Assembly: GCF_040954645.1 (NCBI RefSeq)
Contig: NC_092805.1
Location: 22,842,741 to 22,906,740 of the forward strand
DNA: 64,000 nucleotides
Direction: 5' to 3'
Origin: Diabrotica undecimpunctata
Taxonomy: Eukaryota; Arthropoda; Insecta; Coleoptera; Chrysomelidae
How positions within the stretch are numbered: the stretch's first letter is position 1; every line of letters begins with the position of its first letter. Below the pieces are notes generated by a model, which searched no databases, was not told where the DNA came from, and worked only from the letters and a program-made list of their open reading frames with translations. Positions 24,836-36,383 of the stretch are shown in pieces. The position numbers and the translations under genes were made by a program.

Positions 24836-25179
24836 AGAACCAGATATTGCTAAATTATATTGATGTTTGCTACACATTTTTCTTAATTTAGTAAGATTAT
24901 TGCTTCTTGTTTTTTTTTCTCTTTGCTATCTGTTTCTTTTATAACTATTTTGCATATTTCCATTGGACTCTGTGCTTATTATCCCAGGCATGTTTGCATA
25001 TCTGGGATCTGTAAAAGTCTCTGTTTTTAATTAATGATACATGTTCATTTATTAGATAGCAAAAAACAAAAAATTAACTGGGAACATTTCTCACAAGAGT
25101 GTGTAAAATGGCTGTGCCTGGATCTCGATAGCTGTTGGTCGCGGTTCACCTCAGATGTGTTATAATAATGCTCAAAGCA
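24836..25179. other. AT-rich stretch, nothing recognised
   Basis: No gene or element end is seen. Confidence 0.4.
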
Positions 25180-25290
25180 AAGTGGGCCGGGCTGGCGAAT
25201 CGCATTCACTTCATTGTAAATGATTTGGTCGTTGATGGTTCAAACCCAGGCCAGAAAACAAAAAGGCTAACCTAGTAGTGTCAAATTCAA
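25180..25290 (+). repeat. truncated tRNA-derived SINE
   Basis: Aligns with the head of the SINE at 60106-60449 (opposite orientation). It has GGGCTGGCGAATCGCATTC, a B-box-like GGTTCAAACCC (25237-25247) and the shared block AAAAAGGCTAAC. The 3' half is missing. Confidence 0.55.
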
Positions 25291-26585
25291 ATAGGTCTGC
25301 TACTTACACTATAATACGCATGTATATCGGACCAACCTATGGATGAGCAGTACCAGAATATAGATATAAATCCTTCATAATTTAATCCTGTTAAAGACTT
25401 AAAGAACTCGTCTCGAAAGCTGGTGAAGTAGACGTTTCCGCTTTTAAAGTTATCAGGTAAATATATAAAGTTAGTGTGTAAATTTATATAACCATGTACT
25501 ATTGGAATATAAACAAAACAATTTACGAACGCCCATGAATTTAACGTTCGCATATACACCCTTTCGTTCCGCAATCGCCATAAATTCACTGAAGACATTT
25601 CTATAGTGTTCACCGTGTACAAAACTTTTAACTTCAATTTTATACCATTCGCAAACCTTTTCCGTCTTTCTTCACAGCGACTAGGTAAAGCGAGCGCGAA
25701 CAAAGACGGAACGAGCGATGACGTACATGGCGCGGTTGTAATCGGCTATAAAGCTATACGTTATCATGTGTATGGTATTTGTAATACTGTACCGGGGTGT
25801 TAATTTGCGAAGCCTTATTAAATAGTATATTATGTTTTGGATGTTACCTTGTGGTAGTATAGTTCGAGGAGCTTCAAAAATTTCGGAATTTATTACTCTT
25901 CGGCCCCGGTAAATTAATAATTTAATATGGCCGAAGTAAATTTTCTGGCTTATCGGTTGACGGGGTGTTCTGTAATTAAGGATTGTGTTGCTTAATTATT
26001 TAGAATTATGTTCGCTCGGTGAAGTACACTAGGGATGCATGGAAAGGGGTTAGTTTCTTCGGTATCGTCGACACCAGACTTCTTCGATCTTTATTTTATA
26101 CATACTTTATTGGGTGACATAAATCGCACTTTCGTTACGCGTGGATAAACATTCAGCTTAAATTATGAATAAAACTGAGCACTTCTACGTGATATTCTTA
26201 CAGTGGTTCTTCGTGAAATACATCGTTTGGAAAATTGAGAAAATACTTGCAACTAATATACGATGGTATAATCTTTCGTTTTATTACTTGTTTAAAAATC
26301 GGAAGAAAAACCACAATTCAGTTCAAATTTTTTCCTCAGGTCACTTAGTAACTATAGTTTTGAGTTGGTGGCGCTCACAAACTTAATCTAGGATATTTTT
26401 TATACCTAGTTGTTTATTATTTAATAGAAATTTGAAAATGCTCAAATCAAGTTGCTGTTCTACCTTGAAGTGGTGATAGGCTTTGAGCCAGACATACTGT
26501 TGCCAGAGAATCAAGAGAGTAGCAACACCTTAGTCAAAAGCATGTCAGTTGCGTGTCTAAACAGAGCTGCCACAAAAAGTCTAGT
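25291..26585. other. non-coding DNA with a CpG-richer island
   Basis: 25560-25780 is richer in CpG and includes CTATAAAG near 25747, possibly a promoter or an old LTR. The 139-codon minus frame at 25287-25703 has no recognised motif. 25850-26100 looks unique. Confidence 0.35.
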
Positions 26586-26596
26586 GGAGGTTCCAG

Positions 26597-28160
26597 ATAC
26601 ATAACAGATCTGTTTGAGGATAATCGACAAGAACCGGAAGAAATCGACAGCGAAACGGGGCCAGAGATCATAATAGACGAAATCGAATAAGCAATACGAA
26701 ACGCAAAAAACGGAAAAACTGTAGGTCCAGACGAAATACCTGCGGAACTACTGAAATGTCTAGACGATGAAACTCTACCTGTACTTCTGGACCTATTTAA
26801 TGAAGTATATAAAACTGGAAAAATCCCACAGGAATGGTTCGTGTCCACCTTTGTAGCAATACCAAAAACAGTATATGCCAAAGATTGTTCAGACTATAGG
26901 ACAATATCACTAATAAGATATACCCTAAAAATATTTCTAAAGGTGATTCATGGAAGATTATATAGAAAACTAGAAGATGATATGGATGATACTCAGTTTG
27001 GGTTCCGCAAGGGACTGGGAACGAGAGAGGCATTGTTTGCTTTTAATGTCCTCTCTCAAAGATGCTTAGATATGAACCTAGATATTTATTCCTGTTTCAT
27101 CGACTTCGAGAAGGCATTCGACAGGGTCCGACATGAAAAACTAATAGAAGTACTGAGAAACAAAGATATGGACAGACGAGACTTACGAATCATTATCAAT
27201 CTGTATTGGAATCAAAAGGCCAATATAAAGATAGAAAAACAAAAGTCCGAAAATATAGATATAAAGAGAGGAATAAGACAGGGCTGTGTTCTGTCACCAT
27301 TACTGTTTAACGTGTACAGTGAAGCCATATTCCAGGAAGCGATAGCGGATCTGGGTGATGGCATCTCTGTAAACGGAAGAATAGTAAATAACATAAGATT
27401 CGCTGATGACACCGTTATAATGGCAGACACCCTGGAATCGCTACAAGAATTGGTAAATAGAATTAACGATTATTGTATTAGATACGGACTAAAAATAAAT
27501 AAGAGAAAAACTAAATTTATGATTGTCTCAAAAACGCAACATGGAAATGAAAGATTAATGATAGAGCAAACCCAAATAGAAAAAGTAGAGACATATAAAT
27601 ATCTGGGAACCTGGGTTGATGACAAAAATGACCAAAGCAGAGAAATCAAAGTCCGAATTGAAACTGCAAGGCAAGCATTTGTGAAAATGAAGACAATGCT
27701 TACCAACAGAGACCTTCAGTTGCATCTCAGATTGAGGGCTCTAAGATGTTACATATTTTCTATCTTACTATACGGAATGGAAGCTTGGACATTGAAGAAA
27801 TAACACATAAGAAAAATAGAAGCGTTCGAAATGTGGTGTTACAGAAAAATATTAAAAATTCAGTGGGTTCAAAGGATTACCAATGCTGAGGTACTACGAC
27901 GTCTAAATAAGGAGTTAGAAATTATGAACAGCATAAAAAGAAGAAAACTAGAGTATTTGGGTCACATAACCAGAGGAGAAAAATATGAGCTGCTGAGAAT
28001 TATTATGCAAGGAAGGATCCAAGGAGGAAGAAGCATAGGAAGAAGACGCATCTCCTGGCTGAAGAACCTTAGAGAATGGTTTAACTGTAGTTCACTACAA
28101 CTTTTCAGAGCAGCAACCAACAAAGTGACCATAGCCGTTATGATATCCAACCTCGGATAG
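26597..28160 (+). pseudogene. non-LTR reverse transcriptase, almost complete RT domain
   Basis: The longest open part is 320 residues (26841-27803). RT motifs in order are VGPDEIPAELL before it, SDYRTISLI, QFGFRKGLGTREALF, CFIDFEKAFDRV (motif A), IKRGIRQGCVLSPLLFN (motif B), NIRFADDTVIMA (catalytic FADD near residue 188), KTKFMIVSK and YKYLGTWV. LLYGMEAWTLK then ends in a stop at 27801. The C-terminus continues in another frame to 28160 (IEAFEMWCYRKILKI, RRRISWLKNLREWF). One further stop lies near 26688. Endonuclease missing. Catalytic residues are intact despite two or three breaks, so it is a fairly young copy. Confidence 0.9.
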
Positions 28161-28184
28161 GAGATGGAACTTTAAGAAGAAGAA
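26597..28184 (+). mobile_element. 5'-truncated LINE insertion with 11-bp TSD
   Basis: The 11-base direct repeat GGAGGTTCCAG occurs at 26586-26596 and 28185-28195, exactly bracketing LINE sequence. The insert is 1588 bp. It begins inside the pre-RT region (YITDLFEDNR) and ends in a GAAGAAGAAG-rich tail, as expected for target-primed reverse transcription with 5' truncation. Confidence 0.85.
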
Positions 28185-28261
28185 GGAGGTTCCAGGCCAC
28201 ACCTTCATTCATATTAGGCCTTATATCTACATTAGGAGCTATGAAGGTACTGACCAAATTT

Positions 28262-29100
28262 CTTCTAAATGTGCCTATCTTCTAGAGATGTTAGCGACCA
28301 CATTGACCCATCTTATTCTATTCAAAGCAGCTCGAAATAGATCAGTTGACGTTAGACCAGGCCACTTCCCAAGATTGGCCAGCCAGGATGTACGTCTACG
28401 TCCAGGGCCTCTCTTACCCTCAATCTTGCCTTGTAGAATCAACTGTAAAAGTCGGTATTTATTATTACGCATTATGTTGCCGAAGTAAGGCTCCAACTTT
28501 CTCCTCCATAGGGGAGGACACTAAAGACGTAACATCTAAGAATTCTTATGCGTGTATTGATACTAAACGATAAGTTGCAGAGAATCTTCCTAAGGCTGTT
28601 GAAAGAGCTTCTGGCTTTTTCAATACGAGTTTTTATTTGGTAGATGTGATCCCAAGTATCTTTAATATTGTAGCCCAAATAGCATATTTCCACTCTTTCT
28701 AACGGTGTATCGACTATTGCAACTTGGGCGTTTAGGTTGGTGTTCTTACTAATGATCATTATTTTTGTCTTCTTGCAATTTAGTTTTAGGCCGTATTTGT
28801 TACATGTTTCTATAACGTTATCCATCATCCTTTGCATCTCCTGCGCACCATCTGCCAGCAGCACATATCGTCTGCATATCTAATATTGTATATAAGTTGG
28901 CCATTTACAGCAATCCCATCTTCTAATTCGTCCAAGGCCTCTATAAAGATGTTATCTGAGTATATGTTAAATAATGCAGGTGAAAATATGCAACCCTGTC
29001 TAATTCCTTTTTCGACTATGAAGATCTCAGACAGTTCATTTTCTAATCGCACTATTGCTTTTTGTTGGAGATATAAGTTTGAGATTATAAGTCCTGATCC
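28262..29100 (-). pseudogene. LINE reverse transcriptase relic
   Basis: From 29060 leftwards: VEKGIRQGCIFSPALFNIYS, YNIRYADDMC (catalytic box), CNKYGLKLNCKKTKIMIIS, LPYGGESWSLT, then in another frame NIMRNNKYRLLQLILQGKIE, GPGRRRTSWLANLGKWPG, DLFRAALNRI. 5'-truncated just before motif B. A frameshift follows YADD. Same family group as the plus-strand copy 80 bases away, facing it tail to tail. Confidence 0.85.
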
Positions 29101-30227
29101 AAATCAATAAACACAAAGAAACGAGAGACTCAAAAACTAACAAAGTCACTTACTAAGAGGATGTCCAGCAAACGAGGAGTTACCAAATCCTAAAATATTG
29201 GGGCTTAAATCAAAATAAGATTATTATTTCCATCCTCTTAAAGAAAATACCGACATACTTTTTCGGTATTCACAATGAGGTAAATAAAGAAAGCTCAGAG
29301 ATATGAGAAAGCAAGATGCCGATACTCGCAAAGACACCGTATTAGGAAACTTCCAACTGCAATTACTTCTAGAAAATCAACTGATACAACACAGTCTGCT
29401 AACCGAACTTCTTCTATTAGAAGTACTCCTAATACGAAAACTTTAAAAATAACAGAATTGCCACTGACTCCGCAAAGGATTGTTGTAGTTAATACATAAA
29501 ATTCATCCATAAAGCTTCATGTGCTCTTCGATATGAATGACATTAATTCGTAGACGGTTATTTTGATCGGTATGTACCGAAAAAAAGTTTCTTTACAAAA
29601 AACATTAAAAAGAGGTTTCTTGAAGATTTTCCTAAAGGAATAAGCGAAGTCTGCTGGATCTTCAGATACTACAAACTAGAGAAAGACTGTAAAAAATAAA
29701 ATACTTAATCTGTGAAACAAGTGGTACACTGGTCAATCCTGAGTTCTCAGTCAGTCTCTCATGGAGAGCAGAATTGAACAGGCTGAACGTAGGTCTGCTA
29801 TGATTAGTTTTCATCCTACTGCATAAAACTAGCACCATGGAGTTGGTAACAGAGCTTCCAGTGCAGCTTGTTTAATTTTTCACTTAGATTGTAAACAAAC
29901 GTACGATTTTCTAAGCAGATATGATTTGTCGAAGGGAGTCCATAGAAAGCTGAAACCAACTCATCCGCACAAACCAGAATTGGCAACATCACATTAGAAG
30001 GATTTTTTTGACGATGTGGACACAATTGAATAATCCTCCAAAACTCCAAAGAAAATCTTCATTATATTTGAAAACGGGGCCAAGGAAATTGGTCATCAGT
30101 TTAAAGTGGATAAGACCAACTACAGGGTGTTTCAAAAAGGTAACACCGTCTGTAGGATAGGTAAAAAACTGAAAAATAATTGGGATTTGCTTAGTAAAAA
30201 ATTTTTACACCATTCGTTTTCAATATT
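29101..30227. other. non-coding or unrecognised sequence
   Basis: Short frames at 29295-29510 (-) and 29816-30049 (-) and their plus-strand counterparts match nothing I recognise. They could be decayed element genes. Confidence 0.4.
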
Positions 30228-30362
30228 GTTCTGAAGCTATTTTCTTGTGGCATTTTAAAGTAATTACTATTTAAATGGGAATAAGCCACAATTAAAGGTT
30301 AAAGTACGTTTATTGACGTTTTAATTTCCACTTCGGAAATCGTTCTCAAAATACAAACGAAC
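30228..30362 (+). repeat. foldback-family repeat, single arm
   Basis: Aligns with the reverse complement of 47430-47575, including the flank CTATTTTCTTGTGGCAT and the block GGGAATAAGCCACAATT. It holds one arm only. Read on the minus strand it has the hairpin plus AAAACGTC version of the hammerhead-like motif described at 47453-47487. Confidence 0.7.
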
Positions 30363-30600
30363 GTTTGTATTCTAGAAAGAGCTCTTGGACTTGTCTGTAA
30401 TGATAAGGATGTAACTGCTGTTCTCGTCATCCGGTCTCGTAAGTATCCGCCAAATACTTGAAGAAGACGTAATTGTTTGTCTTGCCACATTCCTTACCCT
30501 AACTATTGGATCTTGATCAAGTACTTTTAAAATAATATTTTCTTTATTAATTGTTCTTGTTGTTCTTGGTCTATCACAATTTATTTTATTTGGCGTTAAA
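30363..30600 (-). pseudogene. transposase helix-turn-helix fragment
   Basis: Minus strand reads CDRPRTTRTINKENIILKVL, DQDPIVRVRNVARQ, SSSIWRILTRPDDENSS. This is the pattern of the second helix-turn-helix and GRPR-type linker in Tc1/mariner transposases (R-R...S-S-x-V-W-R-I-L). No catalytic domain follows; the foldback repeat begins there. Superfamily assignment is tentative. Confidence 0.4.
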
Positions 30601-30689
30601 AGGACGTAGAAACTGTATATTATATCTTAGCGACGTGGTTAAATCTAGAATACTCTCAAAAGCAGGAAAAATTAGGTACATAAAACTAT

Positions 30690-31132
30690 AATTCGCCCCA
30701 GAATAACGTATGAAAGCGAGACATAGCGCTGAGCTGGCGTGAAGCAACAAAATGGTATTGCAACGGAAGACACTACTGACTATATTTGGGTCTTTTAGAG
30801 ACGAGACAACAGGCGAATGGACAAGCCGACATAATCAGGAACTCCAGACACTCTATGGAGGTAAAAACATAGTAATGTACATCAAGGCAAACCGAATAAG
30901 TGAGGCTGACATGCACTACGATTGAGTGATGACAGATTCGTCAATACAACATTTTGGAAAAGGTCAGATGGTAGAAAGTCAGTTAGTAGTCCAATAAAAA
31001 GGTGGAAAGATACAGTAACAATCGATCTACGCAAAATGGGAGTGTAACAATAACTGAATAAGACCGTTAACAGTGGATTAACACAGTAAACGAGGCCAAT
31101 ACTTATCTAGAGCTGAAGAGACGATGATGATG
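30690..31132 (+). pseudogene. LINE C-terminal relic, site of the RTE insertion
   Basis: Reads with breaks as YESET, TERKTLLTIFGSF, RDETTGEWTSRHNQELQTLY, GGKNIVMYIKANRI, then PIKRWKDTVTIDLRKMGV and a GATGATGATGAT tail. The complete LINE at 31146-34357 inserted directly after this tail. Confidence 0.7.
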
Positions 31133-31145
31133 ATCATGACACAAT

Positions 31146-34100
31146 CATCATCATCATCTTGGTGCTACAGCCCTTAGAGGGCCTCGACCTTCTCAAGCTT
31201 TCTACGCCATTCTATTCTGTCCCTCGCTTGCATTTTCCAGTTGCCGACTCCGATCTTCTCGGCATCTTGTGTTACCCCGTCCATCCACCTTAGCTTTGGT
31301 CTACCCCGTCTTCTCATTCCTACGGGTTGCGCTGTTAGAATCTTTTTTATCATGTTTGACTCAGGGGCCCGGGCTACATGTCCTGCCCACTGCAGGCGGT
31401 TTCGCTTAATTATAGTGGTAATATCTTTACCCCCAAACGTATGCTTGTAGATATTCTGCAGTTCAAAGTTATATCTACGCCTCCATACTCCGTTCTCACA
31501 GACCGCTCCGAATATCTTGCGTAGCACCTTTCTTTCAAAAATGGATAGAGCGGATTCATCTGTTTTCGTTAGCGTCCATGCCTCTGATCCATATGTGAGA
31601 ACGGGGACTATCAGTGTTCTATACAGCCTTATACGAGTTTTTTGAGACAGACGTTTGTTAGCTAAGTACTTTGATAGACCATGATAACACCTGTTTGCAA
31701 TTATTATTCGCCTTTTTATTTCCTCAGATGTGTTATTATTGGGGTTAACCGATGTCCCTAGATATATGAACTCTTTGACTGCTTCGAAGTTTTGGTCATT
31801 GATGATTAAATTTGTGTCAACATTTCCAGCTCTTGTGTTTGTGTTAGTCGCCATGAATTTGGTTTTATTTTGATTTATCTGTAACCCCATTCGTTCTGCT
31901 GCTGCTACTAGCTCGGTTAGGATTTCCGCAGTTCTCGCCCTAGTTCTTGTTATAATGTCCACGTCGTCTGCATATGCTAGAATTTGGACTGATCTATTAA
32001 ATATTGTTCCCCTGCTATCTAAATTAGCGTCTCGTACAACTTTTTCTAAGGCGACATTAAAAAGCTGACACGCCAGCGCATCTCCCTGCCTTAACCCCCT
32101 ATGTATTTGAAATGGGGTTGACGAGTCGTTTTGAATTTTAACTGCTGATAGCATCTTCGCCATTGTCACTTTTATCAAACATATGAGTTTTTTTGGAATT
32201 TCCAACTCATTCATAGCATTGTAAAGACTTGGTCTTAAGACACTGTCATATGCCGCTTTAAAATCGACAAAAATATGATACATATCTATGTTAAACTCTT
32301 GCGCTTTTTCGAGGATCTGTCGTAGTGTAAAGATCTGGTTAATGGTTGAACGTCCACGCCTGAATCCCGCCTGATATTCTCCTAGAAACATTTCAGTATA
32401 AGGCTTTAATCTCTCGTGCAAAATATTTGACAATATCTTGTATGTTGTATTTAGGAGAGTAATTCCGCGGTAATTATTGCATTCCAGTTGGTTTCCCTTT
32501 TTGTGTAACGGGCAAATTAAGCCTAAGCTCCATTCTTCAGGCATTTGCTCCTCAGACCAAATTCTACAAACAATTTCTCGCATCACCTTGGTGAGCTGCT
32601 CTCCACCGTGCTTAAATAACTCTGCTGGGATGCCATCGCTACCTGGGGACCTATGGTTCCTTAGTTTTTCTATAGATATTTTCACTTCATCTACCGAGGG
32701 GGGTTCCACGAGTTCCTCATTTCGATATTCCAGCTCTATATTGTTAGTAGGTTCCCCTTCCAGCAACTCTCGAAAGTGCTCTACCCATCGTAAAAGGATA
32801 TCCTCTTTGTTGGTAAGTAAGTTACCTTCCTTATCATTACAATAGTTGATTCTTGGTTTGAATTCTTTTCTAATACTATTTATTTGATGATAGAACTTTC
32901 TTGTTTCTCCTTGACTCATATGGCTTTCGAGCCGTTCTAATATGTCATTTTCCGAGTCTCGTTTCTTTTTTCGGTGTATGCGTTTTTCCTCTCTCCTTAA
33001 GTTTTTGTATCTATCTATTGTTGTTCTAGTTTTTCGTTGTTGCATGGTCCTAAATGCCTCGTTCTTCTCATCTGTTATTTTTTTGCAGTCTTGGTCGAAC
33101 CAGTCGTTTCTTTCTTGGGTTCGGGATATTCCCAATGTGCTTTCGGCTGCTAATTTCAGAGCCTCCTTGCAGTTGTTCCACATTTCCGTGCTTGATTGGT
33201 CGACTGCCCAGGTGTGTTCTAGGGTTTCTTTTATATGTGACTGGAACTGTTTCTCTTTGTTTTCATTTTTTAGCATATGTAAATTATATTTTACTTGTCT
33301 AGTGCCCCTTTCCTTCTTGGCATTGGAAATTCTTTGTCGTAACTTGGCCCTTACCATAAAATGGTCTGAGTCAATATTTGCGCCTCTGTAACTTCTTACG
33401 TCCATTAGGTTTGTAAAGTGCCTTCTGTCAATTATAACATGGTCAATTTGATTTGTGGTGCGTCCATTTGGTGATATCCAAGTTGCTTTATGGATATTCT
33501 TATGATTAAAACATGTACTTCCCACAATTAAATCTTTGGAAGCTGCCATACTAATAAGCCTTAAACCATTGCCATTAGTAACGTCGTGAAGGCTGTGTTT
33601 ACCAATATAATCTTGGTAGCATATCTCTTTTCCTATCTGGGCGTTCATGTCTCCAATGATTATTTTAATATCGTTTTTGGCACAGTTATCATATGCTCTT
33701 TCGAGATCTTCGTAGAATAGATCTTTAATTTCTTCGTCTTTTTCCTCGGTTGGCGCGTGCACGTTGATCAGGCATATGTTGAAAAATTTTCCCTTTATTC
33801 GAAGGATGCATAACCGATCATTTATGGCTTTAAAACCAATAATAAAATTTTTGATTTTCTTTGATACTAGGAACGCGGTTCCGAACTCATGTCGGTTCGG
33901 GTTGCAGCTGTAATATATATCATGTTCTTTTTTCTGCATAATGCCGGTTCCTTTCCATCTCATCTCTTGAATGGCTGCAATGTCTATTCTATATTTTAGG
34001 AGTTGATCTTGCAGCAGCTTCAGTCCCGCTGTCCTATACAGCGTTCTTACATTCCAAGTACTGATCTTTAAATCATTGTCCTTAGTTCGGTGCGTGGGTC

Positions 34101-34357
34101 GTCGTCTTGAATTCAGTCCGGCTTTTCTATCTCGAGATTTCGTAACAATAGGTTTTTATGGGATGAGGGAGTTAGCCTCATGCCCAACCCCCTTTTCGGA
34201 GGACCATTTCTCCCTTCCTCGTCAGCCCTGACCCCACCTTCCACTGGGGTTGGTTACCCAGTCTCCAGTAGGGTTGCTCAGGTTTACCGGGGTTCACCCG
34301 TGTGATCCGGATCACACTTCTCGGAGGTGAGGATAGGAATTGAGTATGAATTGAGGA
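31146..34357 (-). mobile_element. complete RTE-like LINE with 13-bp TSD
   Basis: The 13-base direct repeat ATCATGACACAAT occurs at 31133-31145 and 34358-34370. Between them lie 3212 bp that form a whole element on the minus strand: a GC-richer 5' region (34157-34357), a long uninterrupted reading frame, a short 3' region and a GATGATGATGAT tail abutting the left TSD. Perfect TSD and intact frame point to a recent insertion that could still be active. Confidence 0.92.
31174..33963 (-). CDS. APE endonuclease-reverse transcriptase of an RTE-like LINE
   Basis: 929 residues from the first ATG. The endonuclease has NVHAPTEEKDEE, GDMNAQIG (near residue 107), NQIDHVIID (near 174) and DSDHFMV (near 199). 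RT motifs are HRSPGSDGIPAELFK, CNNYRGITLLNTTYKIL (near 495), YQAGFRRGRST, HIFVDFKAAYDSV (near 567), GLRQGDALACQLFN (near 626), YADDVDI (near 663) and MATN. The C-terminus has VLTYGSEAWTLTK, RNRLQWAGHVAR and RRRGRPKLRW. The frame stays open upstream to about 34153 and there encodes the first endonuclease block (STWNVRTLYRTAGLK, then AAIQEMRW). The true protein must therefore start before the first ATG, by a non-ATG codon or another route. All catalytic residues are present. Confidence 0.93.
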   Translation of the reverse strand: MRWKGTGIMQKKEHDIYYSCNPNRHEFGTAFLVSKKIKNFIIGFKAINDRLCILRIKGKFFNICLINVHAPTEEKDEEIKDLFYEDLERAYDNCAKNDIKIIIGDMNAQIGKEICYQDYIGKHSLHDVTNGNGLRLISMAASKDLIVGSTCFNHKNIHKATWISPNGRTTNQIDHVIIDRRHFTNLMDVRSYRGANIDSDHFMVRAKLRQRISNAKKERGTRQVKYNLHMLKNENKEKQFQSHIKETLEHTWAVDQSSTEMWNNCKEALKLAAESTLGISRTQERNDWFDQDCKKITDEKNEAFRTMQQRKTRTTIDRYKNLRREEKRIHRKKKRDSENDILERLESHMSQGETRKFYHQINSIRKEFKPRINYCNDKEGNLLTNKEDILLRWVEHFRELLEGEPTNNIELEYRNEELVEPPSVDEVKISIEKLRNHRSPGSDGIPAELFKHGGEQLTKVMREIVCRIWSEEQMPEEWSLGLICPLHKKGNQLECNNYRGITLLNTTYKILSNILHERLKPYTEMFLGEYQAGFRRGRSTINQIFTLRQILEKAQEFNIDMYHIFVDFKAAYDSVLRPSLYNAMNELEIPKKLICLIKVTMAKMLSAVKIQNDSSTPFQIHRGLRQGDALACQLFNVALEKVVRDANLDSRGTIFNRSVQILAYADDVDIITRTRARTAEILTELVAAAERMGLQINQNKTKFMATNTNTRAGNVDTNLIINDQNFEAVKEFIYLGTSVNPNNNTSEEIKRRIIIANRCYHGLSKYLANKRLSQKTRIRLYRTLIVPVLTYGSEAWTLTKTDESALSIFERKVLRKIFGAVCENGVWRRRYNFELQNIYKHTFGGKDITTIIKRNRLQWAGHVARAPESNMIKKILTAQPVGMRRRGRPKLRWMDGVTQDAEKIGVGNWKMQARDRIEWRRKLEKVEAL

Positions 34358-34370
34358 ATCATGACACAAT

Positions 34371-34959
34371 AGAGATTTGATATTAGCTCTAAAATACAAT
34401 GGACTACATGTTACGTATACAGTGATGCTCAATTGTGGGGAGTTAAGAATATTTAACTACTTTGAGATGTGGACAAAAAGATTCTGAAGATTACAAGTGT
34501 TACGATAAATATCATGGCCTATAAAACTGTAAATATATTATGACTAATTCTTTTCTGTTCTAGTTATTTCGGCGCTCAGTTGAACAACCAGTTTCAGCCG
34601 TCGACCGACTTTTACTAGTAAATTCGAAAGACCAGTCCTTCGTTCTCGTCTATTCGATGGGATCCCGTTCTAATGGGGAAGATCATCGACTCATTGCCAG
34701 ACCCTTCTAGATAACGGCACTTTATATAAATGGGACATTTTGTTTGGAGGACAGTGAGTTTCTGAAGATCGCGCCGCGTTTTAAATTGTAACGCACGTAT
34801 TATAATAAATTATATAATTATTAAGCGTAAAAGAAATTAGTACAAATAAAGACTTTAAATAAACTTTTAAGTGTTATAAGTGTAGAACCTTGAATAATAA
34901 ATAAAAACAATGAATCAGATTAATAAAAACATTACACAAGCATTGAAAGTTGAAAGGAT
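34371..34959. other. no recognised gene; promoter-like patch
   Basis: 34555-34800 is less AT-rich and has a TATATAAAT sequence near 34722. It could be a solo LTR, but no boundaries or TSD are visible. Confidence 0.3.
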
Positions 34960-35105
34960 AATAAAATAAAGAAAAGTGTTATATCTCCGACATAGAATGC
35001 GCGAAAAAAAATACATCTTGCAGCTCATAATTCAAAGCAAAACAGAGGGCCGAAGTGGTGTGGGAAGAAGACGAATATCTTGACTGAAAAATCTAAGACC
35101 TGGTA
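34960..35105 (+). pseudogene. LINE C-terminal crumb
   Basis: Reads RHRMREKKYILQLIIQSKTE, GRSGVGRRRIS, stop, LKNLR. A short piece of the GRRRxSWLKNLR region. Confidence 0.6.
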
Positions 35106-36383
35106 TAGTTGTATCTTTAAACAACTTTTACTGAAATTAATGTCTCCTGCTTACTATTTTCTATAAATTAAGTTTTGCTGTAATAATTTGTAGAAGAAAG
35201 TTAATATTTCACCAGTATTTTACTAAGAGTAAAAGCGAACTTTTACCGAATTAAAAAATATTCAAATAATGATTCCCTAACGACAAAATATTCTTTCTCC
35301 AAATAATCTTCTGAGGCACATCCCCCGAGAAGCGGGAACCGCCTCTGGGGAGGCAGTTCGAGACCTTTTTTCACCCTAAAGAATATATTAATTGAACAAC
35401 TGTACATTTTTTCTCTCCTAATGTAACGACACGGTTTTTACACTTTTTAATGTTAATCTTTCGTAATAAGTTAAAGAACGAACGTCTGCTATCTTTTTCT
35501 AATACCTGGACGATCATTAATTAGAGTTGGAACGAACGATGTACAACGGTTATATAACACCGTTCATTAAAATATGTATACAATTGTATATACAATAATA
35601 AAAACTGATACTGAAAAATTTGTATTTAGAGTCCGTTTCCTATATTGAAAAGCACTAAAGTAAGATGAATCTGTCAATCAAATTACCAATGGCAGAGACA
35701 AATATATTTTCTAAATTAAAATTAATCAATCGTAACTGATTATTGACAAAAACAACAGTAATCTTGGGTCAAAATTGTGGAGGGCCTTTTTAGTAAATAA
35801 ACTACAGTCCGTTCACAAATTGTTGAGAGCACGAAATGTGCCTCAAAGTCATAAAACGGTCGTAAAATTTGTATCATCATAGGCGTTTTTGAGGTGTTTA
35901 TTCATTAAAATTAATTATATTAATAAAAATAAGAATTTAACCATTAACAATTTTGTAAATAAGAATACCTTATCACTTTGGATATTTCAATACTAATCTT
36001 TGCGTTTAATCACTTTACTAGAAAACCTGGAATTCATATCCGAAGGTACTATTCGTTGCAAGATAATTAGGATGGAATTCCCCAGATTTTTAATAATATA
36101 ATGGGTATAAAGAAGCCAACTTTGGCCACGTGCCTCGTCTGTTCAGTTTATATTCGAAACTTAACTTGAAAGGGTGAAATTATTACGAACAAAAACAATT
36201 TTTTTGTTTAGTACGTTTTTGATCGCATGTAATTTACGGCTTGTCGGTGTTTCCGCGTCTACGGCAGTAATTAGCGTCTCGAATATTTCTTTTGCGAATT
36301 ATATGCAGTGCGTGAGTGATTTTTTATTCCATATACCTACGAACATATACGTACCTTTCGCTCGTTTTGTTGAATTGTTTGTG
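35106..36383. other. AT-rich stretch without recognised genes
   Basis: Contains a GC-rich patch near 35310-35370 with palindromic pieces. The right part probably includes the 5' flank of the transposase at 36384, but its terminal inverted repeats were not found. Confidence 0.4.

Noticed and set aside
25287..25703. 138-codon minus-strand ORF as a possible host exon
   Set aside because: No recognisable domain and no paired splice signals that I could defend.
34555..34800. Solo LTR with TATA box
   Set aside because: No TG...CA ends, partner LTR or target duplication could be found.
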